A stretch of 57,494 nucleotides of DNA from Lewinella cohaerens DSM 23179 (GCF_000379805.1 NZ_KB903587.1:158155-215648); one strand, 5' to 3'; counted from the first letter of the stretch, positions 43,001 to 51,263 are shown. Translations and numbers: made by a program. Notes: generated from the sequence alone by a model not told the origin.

Positions 43001-46000
43001 TAAATAGGTCTCGAATGCAGGGCTTACGGTCAGTTCTGTTGTTGTAGCAACACAAAATTGCAACTCACCGTTGATTTCTGGATCGATGGTGGCAAATTCG
43101 TCAACGATTTCGGCAGTCGTTCCTACACAACCGTTAGAATCAATGACCGTAAGCCTTACAAATCCTTCCGTTGCGACCATCGTCTGCGGGCCTGTATCGC
43201 CATTGTCCCAAAAATAAAGGGCGTAAGTATCATTACTCGTAAGAACAGTAGTATCACCGGGGCAAAAGCCTGTTTCCCCAAGAATTTCTGGATTTGGAGA
43301 AGGAAAAGTCGTTACTTCTACCATGTCTTCGCCCACACAACCGTTCCCATCAGTCACGGTTAATCCATAAAAACCACTGTTGTTGATGGTTAATAATTGT
43401 CCTCCATTGGGCAGCGTTGACCATTGGTAACTGGTATAGCCCGAACCACCATTAAGTACTGAGGTTACCCCTTCACAAAAGCTGAGGTTACCGGTAATCA
43501 TTGGCTGGGGCAAGGTGTCTACTTCTACCTGGACATTAGCGGTAGCAGTACACCCCAAGTCATTGGTCACTGTCAACGAATAATTCCCGGCATCGCCTAC
43601 GGTGATGGCGGCTGTTTCTTCTGTTGTAGACCAAAGGTAGCTACTGAAGGTGCTGTCTGGCATCAGCGTTGTGCTACTGCCTTCACAGAAACTATCATTG
43701 CCCTCAATACTGAATTGAGGGATAGAAAAACTTACAGCCTGACTCGCCGTTGCTGTACACCCAAAATTATCTGTAACCGTTACTCCGTAAACCAATGCAT
43801 CCGTAACGGTAATGGATTCGGTTTCACTGGCATCAGACCATAGGTAACTGACAAAACCAGGGCTAGCTGTTAACTGTCCATTGCCACCCACACAAATTTC
43901 CGTTACGCCGGATATAGCAACCGAAGGTGCTGACAGCTCGGAAAGCGTGAAACTACCACTAACCCGACAGCCATTACTATCCGTGGCAAACAAAACATAG
44001 ACAGCGGCAGAATCTACGGAAATGGCAGCTGTAGTAGCTCCGGTAGACCATAGATAATCGGTAAATCCAGGTGGCCCGGTGAGTGTAGTCGCCGTTCCGG
44101 CACAAATTTCCGCGGGACCATCAATAACGATGAGTTCTGGCACATAATTCGTCAAAATAACGGTATCTGCACCTACACAACCCGCCGAGTTCGTAACCGT
44201 TACCTCGTAAATTCCTGTTTGATCAATAAAAATTTGTGCCGTGGTATCTCCTGTTGACCACTGATAAGTAGCAAAACCAGAAGCAACCGATAACAAAGTA
44301 CTATCTCCAATACAGAAAATAGTATCTCCCATGATTTCAGGCATGGGCAATGGTGCATCAAGTACGGAAAATGCTGTCATGCCGGTACAACCTGCCGAAT
44401 CCACCACTGTCAATTGATAGATTCCCATTGAATCCGTCAAGATGGAGCTTGTAGTGTCTCCCGTCGACCAGAGGTAATTCACAAAACCAATTGTACTGCT
44501 CAAGGTAGTTGATTCTCCAGGGCATAGGCTATCTGAACCCGTAATCAACGGAACAGGCAGAGAAAGGGTATCGATTATAAAGGAGGCTTCAGATAAACAC
44601 ATATTACTATCTGTGGCCATCAACATAATCGTATCTGACTGACTGACTTCGATGGACAAAGTAGTGTCTCCGGTAGACCACAGATAACTTACAAAACCGG
44701 TTGAAGCTTCTAGCGTAGCTGTCTCATCAACACAAAAAGAGGCAGGGCCTGTAATCGTGAGTGGTGTGACATCATAGTGTGCTAAAGAAAAAGTATCGCG
44801 TGCAGTACAACCGTTACTGTCTACAACTTCGAGGGTATATTCCTGTGCCAACTGCACGTTTGTAAAAGGCAATGTATCACCATTGGACCATTGGTAGCTC
44901 ACAAAACTGGTATCGACAAACAAAAGAACACTATCTAATGCACAAATCGTGTCAAGGCCATTAATCATGACAGAAGGTGTGGGGAAAGCGCCCACAACAA
45001 TCATATCCGTTCCATCACAAATCCCGCCGTCACTAACGGTTACGCTATAGGTTCCAGCACCAACAAGGAGGGTGTCGGTTGTCGCGCCATTGCTCCATAA
45101 AATACTTTGAAAAGGGCCGCCTTGTAATACCAAGAGCGTACTGTCCGTTCCACAAACGAAGGGGTCGCCAGTGATTTCAACCAGCGGGGCTGCTGCAACC
45201 GTCACAAGTGTTGAGGCAAACTCTTGACAATTGTACTCATCGGTAATCGTACAAGTGTAGGTTATATTACCAGAAAAGCCTGCGGGAATAAAAACACGAG
45301 TCGTTGCACTATTTGCATCTTCTAAAAAGCTGTTGCCTATACCTGTGCCGATCCATTCGAAAGTGGGGTTACTCGCCAAGCCTGCTGTAACAGAAAGCGT
45401 GATGGTATCGCCAGCGCAGGCGTCAATTTGAACCGCAGCATTCATTACATCAAAGTCCTGGCATTCATAGAAACAATCACCACTGCTGACACTGGCATCC
45501 GGGTTGTAATTGATCGCATTAGGATCCATACAACCACACTCGTAAGGATTAGGAAAAATAAAATTGAGGTTAGAAACATAGCCTTGGTGAAGGGTAGCGT
45601 GATCGGTAAAGCATATTTCTGCTTCTACCAAACCTTCGGGACAATTGCTCCAAAGGTCTACGAACGAATTGACTCCTGGTGTTCCTACGCCACAGGCATC
45701 ATCAGCTGTAAGGCCAAAGTTGCCACCAGCTGAAATACCGCCATCTGGTTCGGTACCGTTATCGTAAAAAGTAATGATTTCCGGTGCTGGTTGAGTACCA
45801 ATCATAGCACTGCTTCCACAGTCCCCATCAGGTATATTAAATGCACAATCAGGATCACAATTCCCTACGGCTCCGGGACGCTGTAAAACATTGAGCCGCT
45901 GCCCACAGGCTTCGACAAAGATACCAAGATCACCTTCGTATTCATGCCACAAGTCCATTGTAATCCCCGTAGGCCAGCCAGTAATATCGCTGTCAAAGCG

Positions 46001-46174
46001 AAAGTAGAAACAATGCGCTTCGGGGTTACTGGCGCTCGATTCCGATACGGGTATTGGTGTATCAAGGAGAGCACCTTCCTGTCCGTCGCATGGTTGCCCC
46101 CAGCCAATAGCTGGAGCAAGGCCCAAACATAAACATGCGATCAAGACCCCTTTTTTTTGTAGATAGTTGAACAT
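40037..46174 (-). CDS. Giant Ig-like repeat surface protein (2045 aa) with T9SS type B tail, paralog B
   Basis: The plan is identical to the 2385-residue neighbour. A signal peptide is followed by a P-domain-like region (residues ~26-215, with ITMDLWHEYEGDLGIFVEA and GLTADDACGVGTPGVNSFV) and a Cys-rich loop motif (CMDPNAINYNPDASVSSGDC). Sixteen ~70-residue Ig-like units (YLWSTGDTT, GVTVTDNFGC) come next. Then four 'LDC' units, one SprB-like unit (TCAGDTDGSVSISGVSGG) and the T9SS type B tail (FVPNIFSPNDDGYNDYFFLQ, LQIFERWGSMVWET). The five-unit difference from paralog A and otherwise parallel layout indicate tandem duplication followed by repeat expansion or loss. The start at 46174 is preceded at 24 nt by copy 2 of the double-stem element. 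Confidence 0.95.
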   Translation of the reverse strand: MFNYLQKKGVLIACLCLGLAPAIGWGQPCDGQEGALLDTPIPVSESSASNPEAHCFYFRFDSDITGWPTGITMDLWHEYEGDLGIFVEACGQRLNVLQRPGAVGNCDPDCAFNIPDGDCGSSAMIGTQPAPEIITFYDNGTEPDGGISAGGNFGLTADDACGVGTPGVNSFVDLWSNCPEGLVEAEICFTDHATLHQGYVSNLNFIFPNPYECGCMDPNAINYNPDASVSSGDCFYECQDFDVMNAAVQIDACAGDTITLSVTAGLASNPTFEWIGTGIGNSFLEDANSATTRVFIPAGFSGNITYTCTITDEYNCQEFASTLVTVAAAPLVEITGDPFVCGTDSTLLVLQGGPFQSILWSNGATTDTLLVGAGTYSVTVSDGGICDGTDMIVVGAFPTPSVMINGLDTICALDSVLLFVDTSFVSYQWSNGDTLPFTNVQLAQEYTLEVVDSNGCTARDTFSLAHYDVTPLTITGPASFCVDETATLEASTGFVSYLWSTGDTTLSIEVSQSDTIMLMATDSNMCLSEASFIIDTLSLPVPLITGSDSLCPGESTTLSSTIGFVNYLWSTGDTTSSILTDSMGIYQLTVVDSAGCTGMTAFSVLDAPLPMPEIMGDTIFCIGDSTLLSVASGFATYQWSTGDTTAQIFIDQTGIYEVTVTNSAGCVGADTVILTNYVPELIVIDGPAEICAGTATTLTGPPGFTDYLWSTGATTAAISVDSAAVYVLFATDSNGCRVSGSFTLSELSAPSVAISGVTEICVGGNGQLTASPGFVSYLWSDASETESITVTDALVYGVTVTDNFGCTATASQAVSFSIPQFSIEGNDSFCEGSSTTLMPDSTFSSYLWSTTEETAAITVGDAGNYSLTVTNDLGCTATANVQVEVDTLPQPMITGNLSFCEGVTSVLNGGSGYTSYQWSTLPNGGQLLTINNSGFYGLTVTDGNGCVGEDMVEVTTFPSPNPEILGETGFCPGDTTVLTSNDTYALYFWDNGDTGPQTMVATEGFVRLTVIDSNGCVGTTAEIVDEFATIDPEINGELQFCVATTTELTVSPAFETYLWSNNDTTPTTTFNIPGSAGVTVTDSNGCVTSSIADLSLFPEGTLAVVAPAGFCEGESATLSVTGDFVSYIWSNGETTSEVTVLAADTLSVSAMDAFGCTYSSTVGVVVYDLPEPTIEGALSFCDGFPTTLSVNESYSSYTWSTAETTDSISVGSPGPVSLTVVDTNNCVGSTGVTLTIADGLTPGITGDQGLCPDEITTLYVTEEYATYSWSDGSIGDSLIVDAGGTYTVSVTDEAGCTGEISLDVVAFSAPSVSITGDTSFCANLSTVLDAQASSTGMFLWDNGETSSSLEVNAGGEYSLVFTDNNGCQASASATVEMLAVPPVVIVGPTRFCEEDSAELTVPTGFASYLWSTGDTGFSTIVSTPGDVSVTITDDAGCQNEAQSSVVEIELPWAFAGEGQVLDCDTDSVLLGSESTSQGDTISYTWSGPGITMSNQGELSPVVSEPGLYYLQVTDEANGCLSGIDSVEVLLMNEAPALNLAIADTLDCITNTVVLDGSGSATGSAFSYEWLDPSGEVLSAETSLNLEVNTPGTYTLVVTNMLTACVAQGTMPVLEDFNYPAVTIAGGEQLDCAIMEVSLTGTTTSEATTIVQEWTTTGGNIIGDPSSSMIMTNTPGMYFFTVTDITNGCATTDSLEVVEDVVIPDVVTSDVITLFCNDANVTISGQGSSQGNQFTYQWWQANTPLPTATNLNLTVEAPGTYELVVTNVENSCSASASVEILEDPEAPQSFELVFDPPTCAGDTDGSVSISGVSGGLSPYVYSFAGQPFSLNTNFQNLGAGSYQVILEDANGCQLTALAELEDGNDLWVELGDNQTIEAGDQADIIPELSIDSLALQSLSWQTAAELSCPECLNQTRITLFEATQFFLTVTDENGCIAKDEVTIFVKKREGIFVPNIFSPNDDGYNDYFFLQTDGNTIEEINSLQIFERWGSMVWETKNIQPDEPMLGWDGKQSGRPLNPAVFVWFAEIKLKSGEKIIEKGEITLIK

Positions 46175-46198
46175 ACCTTTCTTCCTTTTTGCTTCCTT

Positions 46199-46344
46199 AG
46201 TATTGCACAGAAAATAAACTGCGATTAGCTTCGCTGCTTCTTCGAGGTCTCTTTAGGTTTTTCAAATAGTTGAAACACTTGAAATGAATCGTTTATTCAA
46301 CTATTATGAAAAACAGAATCGAATTTTATTTTCGTGCTGTTCCT
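46199..46344. repeat. Double-stem inverted-repeat element, copy 2
   Basis: A 146-nt copy of the element at 32099-32222, in the same orientation. Outer arms are 46210-46226 (GAAAATAAACTGCGATT) and 46317-46333 (AATCGAATTTTATTTTC). The inner arms, AATAGTTGAA (46265-46274) and TTCAACTATT (46296-46305), are perfect. Relative to copy 1 it carries ~22 extra nt near AGCTTCGCTGCTTCTTCGAG. It ends 24 nt before the minus-strand start codon at 46174. Confidence 0.75.
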
Positions 46345-46820
46345 TGGAAGCCATCTTCTTCTACCAGGTTAACCCAAGCAAAAGACTAAAGTCTGAGTGT
46401 ATGTTCATGGGATAAAACAAAACATAATTCGCGAACTCCAAATCAAAAAACATATAAACAGGCAACTAACTTGTTGTCAGGTTTATACAAAGTCTTATTT
46501 TTTCAAATAAGTACGTTCCTACTACCCCCAAATAAATAAATCATGTTTGGGTCTGAACGTGTTCAGGTAGTAAAAACTTTCCAATAACTGAGGCAACGGG
46601 ACTGCACTAACCAAAGCAGCTTTTAATTACTTTGGTGTGAATGTTAAGGCGAGTGTAGAAAACATAGTTTGCAAGTAGAACGGGTATACTGATCAGTATC
46701 TCCCCGGCTAATTGTGCTTATAAAGGAATACAAATATAGTTTTTAATTAATAGAAAAAGAAAATATCCAAAAAATTATCAAATATAAAATAGCCATAATA
46801 TCTGGTGGCCGACAAGGAGG
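46345..46820. other. AT-rich intergenic region without genes
   Basis: The rest of the 646-nt gap upstream of paralog B. It contains a short AGACTAAAGTCT palindrome near 46387 (REP-like core), a TACTACC/GGTAGTA inverted pair near 46516-46572 and AT-rich sequence (46728-46790). I see no ORF, tRNA or strong promoter. It probably holds the promoter of the giant gene and the terminator of proline dehydrogenase. Confidence 0.5.
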
Positions 46821-48074
46821 TCAACTAAGCTTCCTGCGTTTCATCTCTCGGCTAACCAATTCAAGCTCTCTGCTCATATCTCCTGTTACAGAACTGTTCT
46901 CTTCGGCCCTGCGGACAAGGTAAGGAACGACTTCACTGACTTGTCCGTAAACGACATATTTGGCTACATTGAACCCTGCTTTAGCCAGGTTAAAAGTCAA
47001 ATGATCACTCATGCCATAGAGTTGGCAAAAATTTAGATGAGGATGATTTCTTTCGATACCTTTCTCTACGATCAACTCCGCCAATAAGCGGGCACTGTCT
47101 GCATTATGAGACGCATTACAAGAGGCGATTTCTTCATAATGATCAACACAAAACCGGATGGCTGTGTTAAAGGCATCATCCGTAGCGGCCTTGTTCGGTT
47201 GAATAGGAGAAGGATAACCCATTTCTATTGCTCTTGTTCGCTCTTTATCCATGTAGGCGCCACGAACCATTTTTGCACCAAGTTTATAACCACCTCGTTT
47301 TGCTAATTGGTAAGAGTCAAAAAGGAACTGTAGTCGATCATGGCGATACAATTGAAAAGTATTGTAGACAACTACACTTTCACGGTTATAACGACGCATC
47401 ATCACTGTTACCAGGTGATCGATACTGTCTTGTATCCAACTCTCCTCTGCATCAAAAAATACACCAACACCATGGGTACAAGCCACATGGCAAATGGCAT
47501 CCATTCGTTTGAGGACCACTTTGTATTCCTGACGGGTAGCCGGCGTGAAAGGTTCACCCTGTTGTAAATTCTCAAGCAGTCCAAAGCGAGCTAGACCACT
47601 TATTTTGGCACTTACAACCGGTACATTGTCATTGTGCTTAGCAAACTCAATCGACCGGATGGTTTCCTTCATGGTCTGGTTATAGTCATCCTCTGTCTCT
47701 TTCGCTTCGGCACCATAATCCAGGATAGTAAGGGTATTAAATTTTGCCAATTGATCAATGGAGGGCAAACTTTCCAGCAAGGTGGTTCCTCCACAGAATT
47801 GGGCAAAAATAGTATTCTTAACGATTGATTCTACAAAAGGCAATCGCATTCGGATAGCCGTAAGCCCTAGCTTTGATCCAAGGCTAACCAACCAGGCTTT
47901 ATTCATTACGCCAAATAACCATGCTGCTTTTTTAAGCTCGGCATCGGTCTTGTGAGCAAAGGCAATTTCTGTATTAGAAAAATTGAGTTCCAGGAACTCC
48001 TCTCCTACCATGCCTTTAGCAATGGCCTTGGTTTTATCCAAATCTTTGGGCACAGGTTTACCTAATTCCTTCAT
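46821..48074 (-). CDS. Proline dehydrogenase (PutA-type PRODH domain)
   Basis: A 417-residue monofunctional FAD-dependent proline dehydrogenase. It catalyses L-proline to 1-pyrroline-5-carboxylate with electron transfer to the quinone pool. Family hallmarks in the TIM barrel are ILDYGAEA (residues ~118-125), VSAKISGLARFG, FDAEESWIQDSIDH (~207-220), NTFQLYRHD (~238-246), GAKMVRGAYMDKER (~266-279) and the substrate-binding YLVRRAEEN (~385-393). The length fits the monofunctional, non-PutA form. Its start overlaps aroE by 17 nt; an internal Met22 start is possible. No P5C dehydrogenase is nearby. Family confident. Confidence 0.94.
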   Translation of the reverse strand: MKELGKPVPKDLDKTKAIAKGMVGEEFLELNFSNTEIAFAHKTDAELKKAAWLFGVMNKAWLVSLGSKLGLTAIRMRLPFVESIVKNTIFAQFCGGTTLLESLPSIDQLAKFNTLTILDYGAEAKETEDDYNQTMKETIRSIEFAKHNDNVPVVSAKISGLARFGLLENLQQGEPFTPATRQEYKVVLKRMDAICHVACTHGVGVFFDAEESWIQDSIDHLVTVMMRRYNRESVVVYNTFQLYRHDRLQFLFDSYQLAKRGGYKLGAKMVRGAYMDKERTRAIEMGYPSPIQPNKAATDDAFNTAIRFCVDHYEEIASCNASHNADSARLLAELIVEKGIERNHPHLNFCQLYGMSDHLTFNLAKAGFNVAKYVVYGQVSEVVPYLVRRAEENSSVTGDMSRELELVSREMKRRKLS

Positions 48075-48840
48075 CTTTTTTCGAGATATCTTCTTTGTTT
48101 CTCCAAATAGACCAAGCTGCTTCAGCCTGTCCGTGTAACATCGCTAAGCCGTTGAGGGTTGCCGCTCCTCGCTCTCGGCCACGTTTAAGAAATAGGGGTT
48201 CAGTTGGATTGTATACTAAATCATAGAGGCGATGACCTTTTCCTAAACAAGTATACGGAATATCAGGACAAGTTTCAATATTTGGGGACATTCCCAGTGG
48301 TGTGGTGTTAACAATCAGGTCGACACCTGCGAGTATTTCTTCATTTAAATCTTGATACGACCATTGTCCTGGCAATGGACTGCGAGATACATAACGAAAA
48401 TTGACACCCTTCTGCTTTAAGACCCAAGCGATTGCTTTAGCAGCACCTCCTGTCCCCAGAATCAATGCGTTGGACGAAGGGCCTCCATTTGCCATCAGAA
48501 AATCATCAAGGCTCTCTCCAAAGCCCATGACATCTGTGTTGTACCCTATAAGTTTTCCGTCCTCAAACAATATCGTATTCACCGCTCCAATATCAGCAGC
48601 AGCAGGGCTCAATTCATCTAAATAAGCCATTACCGCTTCTTTGTACGGAATGGTAACATTTAGCCCTAAAAGACCAGGTTTGCTGTCAATTAAGGCTGGC
48701 AGATCCGTGATCTTTGGTAACGGATACGTTTCATAACAAAACTGATCAGCAACTCCATTCTGAGCAAATTTCTCCGTAAAATATCCTTCTGAAAAAGAAT
48801 GGGACAAGGGGTAGCCTATAAGGCCAAAGTAAGTCATCAT
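48058..48840 (-). CDS. aroE: Shikimate dehydrogenase
   Basis: A 260-residue enzyme that reduces 3-dehydroshikimate to shikimate with NADPH in aromatic amino acid synthesis. All diagnostic motifs are present: YPLSHSFS (shikimate-binding Ser13/15), NVTIPYKE (catalytic K67), GAVNTI (N88), GYNTDVMGF (catalytic D103), the dinucleotide loop LGTGGAAKA (residues ~128-136), NTTPLGM (~178-184) and DLVYNP. The family length is typical (~260-280). ATGA overlap (48837-48840) with the upstream DUF368 gene and 17-nt overlap with proline dehydrogenase show translational coupling in one operon. The start is MMTYFGLIGYP. Confident. Confidence 0.96.
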   Translation of the reverse strand: MMTYFGLIGYPLSHSFSEGYFTEKFAQNGVADQFCYETYPLPKITDLPALIDSKPGLLGLNVTIPYKEAVMAYLDELSPAAADIGAVNTILFEDGKLIGYNTDVMGFGESLDDFLMANGGPSSNALILGTGGAAKAIAWVLKQKGVNFRYVSRSPLPGQWSYQDLNEEILAGVDLIVNTTPLGMSPNIETCPDIPYTCLGKGHRLYDLVYNPTEPLFLKRGRERGAATLNGLAMLHGQAEAAWSIWRNKEDISKKDEGIR

Positions 48841-49814
48841 GATGCAGAGGGGTTACTTGCACCTGCTTTTTCCACTATAAAAATGGTTACAAACCCAATC
48901 AACATTAGCACGATTACCGGCAATAATTGGGCGTCATTTCCATAGAAAAAATTATCGGTCAACTGTCCAAAAGAAGAAGGGCTTACGCTGTTGGAAAACA
49001 AGACTTGTTCTTCTCCTTTGCTATTGATTCTGGTTTCGAGGACCTCTTGCCACGGCCATACCTTATTCAGACTACCAAGCATGAAACCAGTAAGGCCCGC
49101 CATGGTAAGGTCACGATGGTGCTCAAACAACCAGGACAACACTCGCGCAAAGGTCAGTACGCCTACTACACAACCCAATCCAAAAGCACCTAATGTTACT
49201 ACCGCACCAAGGTCATGCTGTTCCAAAACCCCTTCTTTGAGCGTCCGGTGCAGAATAAACTGATACATCCCCAACAGTAGTAGCATAAAACTACCCGAAA
49301 GGCCTGGTAACATCAAAGCCGAGATAGCAATGACGCCACAAAGGAAAACATACAATAAAGAGTCGCTTCCTTGCGCAGGGGTAGCAATGGTCACCCAATA
49401 AGCCAATGCTGCTGTAAGCAACAGAATGAGAATGGTAGGCAATGACCACCCCTCTACTTTTCGCCCTATATAAATCGCCGAAGCAGCGATCAGGCCAAAA
49501 AAGAAGCCCCAAACCGGCAAAGGAAAATTATCCAATAAATAGGACATTCCGAAAACGCCAAGTAAAATCCCCAGTAGCATCCCTGCAAATAAGCGTAACA
49601 GAAAATTTCCGTCTATCTTTTTCCAAAAAGCTGTAAGACCTTCTGTGCGCCATAGCTGAATAGCTGGCAAAAAACTACCAATACTCTCTAACAGGCGTTC
49701 ATAAATTCCCGTAATAAAGGCAATCGTCCCACCGGATACGCCCGGAATAGTCTCTGCTATTCCCATGGCTGCGCCCTTCAAAATGAGCGCTAAATGTGCT
49801 AGTGATTTCTGCAT
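48837..49814 (-). CDS. DUF368 membrane protein (PopT-type polyprenyl-phosphate translocase family)
   Basis: A 325-residue polytopic protein with about 8-10 membrane segments. It shows the two family signatures ETIPGVSGGTIAFITGIYERL (residues ~21-40) and LMLPGLSGSFMLLLLGMY (~167-184), a pseudo-repeat typical of DUF368. Members (PopT) were reported to recycle undecaprenyl-phosphate across the cytoplasmic membrane for envelope synthesis; that is known for other species and assumed here. It is the first gene of an overlapping three-gene operon with aroE and proline dehydrogenase. Stop/start ATGA overlap (48837-48840) indicates coupling. The N-terminal MQKSLAHLALILKGAAMG start is well supported. 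Confidence 0.9.
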   Translation of the reverse strand: MQKSLAHLALILKGAAMGIAETIPGVSGGTIAFITGIYERLLESIGSFLPAIQLWRTEGLTAFWKKIDGNFLLRLFAGMLLGILLGVFGMSYLLDNFPLPVWGFFFGLIAASAIYIGRKVEGWSLPTILILLLTAALAYWVTIATPAQGSDSLLYVFLCGVIAISALMLPGLSGSFMLLLLGMYQFILHRTLKEGVLEQHDLGAVVTLGAFGLGCVVGVLTFARVLSWLFEHHRDLTMAGLTGFMLGSLNKVWPWQEVLETRINSKGEEQVLFSNSVSPSSFGQLTDNFFYGNDAQLLPVIVLMLIGFVTIFIVEKAGASNPSAS

Positions 49815-49854
49815 TCCGCAAAGGTAGCAGAAATTGGAATTAGATTCAGGTGGA

Positions 49855-49925
49855 AGGGTGTAAAAGTGTATAAGGTGTAAGAGTCAATAACTTTTACACC
49901 TTTACACCTACTTAACCCTTACACC
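49855..49925. repeat. GGTGTAA-type repeat hairpin between minus-strand genes
   Basis: GGGTGTAAAAGTGTATAAGG (49856 on) is followed by the opposite-strand units CTTTTACACCTTTACACC and CCCTTACACC. These fill the 114-nt gap between the DUF368 gene and the PiT-like gene and could fold into one hairpin. It is related to 5057-5340. Confidence 0.6.
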
Positions 49926-49928
49926 ACC

Positions 49929-51074
49929 TTAAATCCCCGTCAATGCTTGCATGATGTAAACCAGTACAATACTGATAATGAGGCCGAAGGAAACCTTCGC
50001 CAAATCCATGCCTACCATTCGGAAAGTGCCTTTGAGTGAAATTTCTTGTTGTTTTGCTTCGAGATAGAAGACAAAACCGCGGATAGCGATAGCAGCAGCA
50101 AACAGTAAAATAAGAGCATCGCTAACATCCTTTTGCAAATACACTACTACTCCGATCAACACAATCAACAGCACGTTGAGGCTCATGCCTATGTACTTTA
50201 AACCAGCAGAGAGTGAACCAGGTGCTTTTTCTTTGCTCAACAGGTAACGAATAGCAATTTCGCGGCCAGCCAAAAGACCTAAGAATACCCAGGTCGTAGA
50301 CATAGGAACATTGCTGTACTGCTTGAAAAACAAGAGTACTAGCGCATACAAAAAATCTATCAAGGTAGCTGAGCGAATATCGACCGTATTGGTTTTGGCT
50401 TTTACAATTTCCTGAATGCTTCCTCCTCGGGAATAGAAAATGTAACCAAGCATGAGTAAAAGTACCGTTAACGATATACCGATCTCCGCCGCGCTTAAGG
50501 CGCGAGGGAGATAAACATAAATATTTGCAAAATCCTGAATCAACCATTGGCCCCATAAGAAACCTGTGGATGACCATTGGAGTATCGTCCAAACACGTTT
50601 TTCTTTAGCAGAAATAGGATTTTCGATAAAACGCTTATCCAATAAACGGGTGATGACCTGCCATACCAGAATTGCAAGTGCAAAAGCCAGTACATAGCCT
50701 AGCAAAGACTTCATCGTCATATCCATCAAGCCTTTGGGCTTGAAAAAAGTAAGAATCAGAAAGGAAGTGCTCACTGGAATTCCTGTCCGTGTCAAAACCA
50801 TCAATACCAGTGGTGGCAAGAGGTATGGCCAAGACATATCTGCGATGAAAGGATATTTCTCAAGACGACCATAGCTTACATCACCACCATATTGTTGCCA
50901 ACCATAGAGCAAGGTAAAGGCGAGAATACTACCTGCAAACAACCACAGTACATACCAAGGCCGCTCTTCATTAGAAGAAAGGAACGTTCCCAGGGTTTGT
51001 ATCGAGTCATTACCTACAACAGAATAACCAGCCAGAATAAAGCCGAACCACATGATAATAAACGTAGGATCCAT
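49929..51074 (-). CDS. PiT-like (PHO4-related) membrane transporter
   Basis: A 381-residue polytopic protein (about 10 segments) with two inverted-topology motif pairs characteristic of inorganic phosphate transporters. Half one has GNDSIQTLGTF (residues 21-31) and GIPVSTSFLIL (98-108). Half two has QDFANIYVYLPR (180-191) and NVPMSTTWVFLG (255-266). These resemble, in degenerate form, the GANDVAN and PVSTTH motifs of PiT. Typical PiT proteins are longer, with a more conserved motif, so this is a divergent relative; the substrate may be phosphate or another anion. It lies upstream of the DUF368 operon and immediately downstream of the TonB receptor gene on the same strand, separated by a terminator and repeats. 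Confidence 0.65.
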   Translation of the reverse strand: MDPTFIIMWFGFILAGYSVVGNDSIQTLGTFLSSNEERPWYVLWLFAGSILAFTLLYGWQQYGGDVSYGRLEKYPFIADMSWPYLLPPLVLMVLTRTGIPVSTSFLILTFFKPKGLMDMTMKSLLGYVLAFALAILVWQVITRLLDKRFIENPISAKEKRVWTILQWSSTGFLWGQWLIQDFANIYVYLPRALSAAEIGISLTVLLLMLGYIFYSRGGSIQEIVKAKTNTVDIRSATLIDFLYALVLLFFKQYSNVPMSTTWVFLGLLAGREIAIRYLLSKEKAPGSLSAGLKYIGMSLNVLLIVLIGVVVYLQKDVSDALILLFAAAIAIRGFVFYLEAKQQEISLKGTFRMVGMDLAKVSFGLIISIVLVYIMQALTGI

Positions 51075-51078
51075 TTGA

Positions 51079-51113
51079 GGTACTTGGTACTTAGTACAGG
51101 GTACTAGGTAAGT
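51079..51113. repeat. GTACTTAGTA-type dispersed repeat, copy 3
   Basis: GGTACTTGGTACTTAGTAC followed by GGGTACTAGG, just upstream of the PiT-like gene start (51074). It is related to 1803-1850 and 20329-20430. Confidence 0.55.
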
Positions 51114-51190
51114 GGATGATGCAGCAAATATATTAATTTGCGGGGGTAAGCCTGTCCTCTGGTGTTAAGCCAGTGTTAAGTTTACAAATA

Positions 51191-51218
51191 AACGCCCTGC
51201 GGCTAGCCGCAGGGCGTT
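51191..51218 (-). terminator. Terminator-like 28-bp palindrome
   Basis: AACGCCCTGCGGCT followed by its perfect reverse complement AGCCGCAGGGCGTT. On the minus strand it ends in GTTTATTTG, 46 nt past the TonB receptor stop codon (51264). It is a strong GC-rich hairpin, with a modest T tract. Confidence 0.8.
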
Positions 51219-51263
51219 AGTGATTACGATTAAGTAACCTAGTGCTTCTTTAGTACGGTGATC

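Noticed and set aside
32487-46174. CRISPR-like periodicity in the repetitive genes
   Set aside because: The ~210-nt period is a coding repeat in a continuous frame, with no short identical repeats separated by unique spacers.
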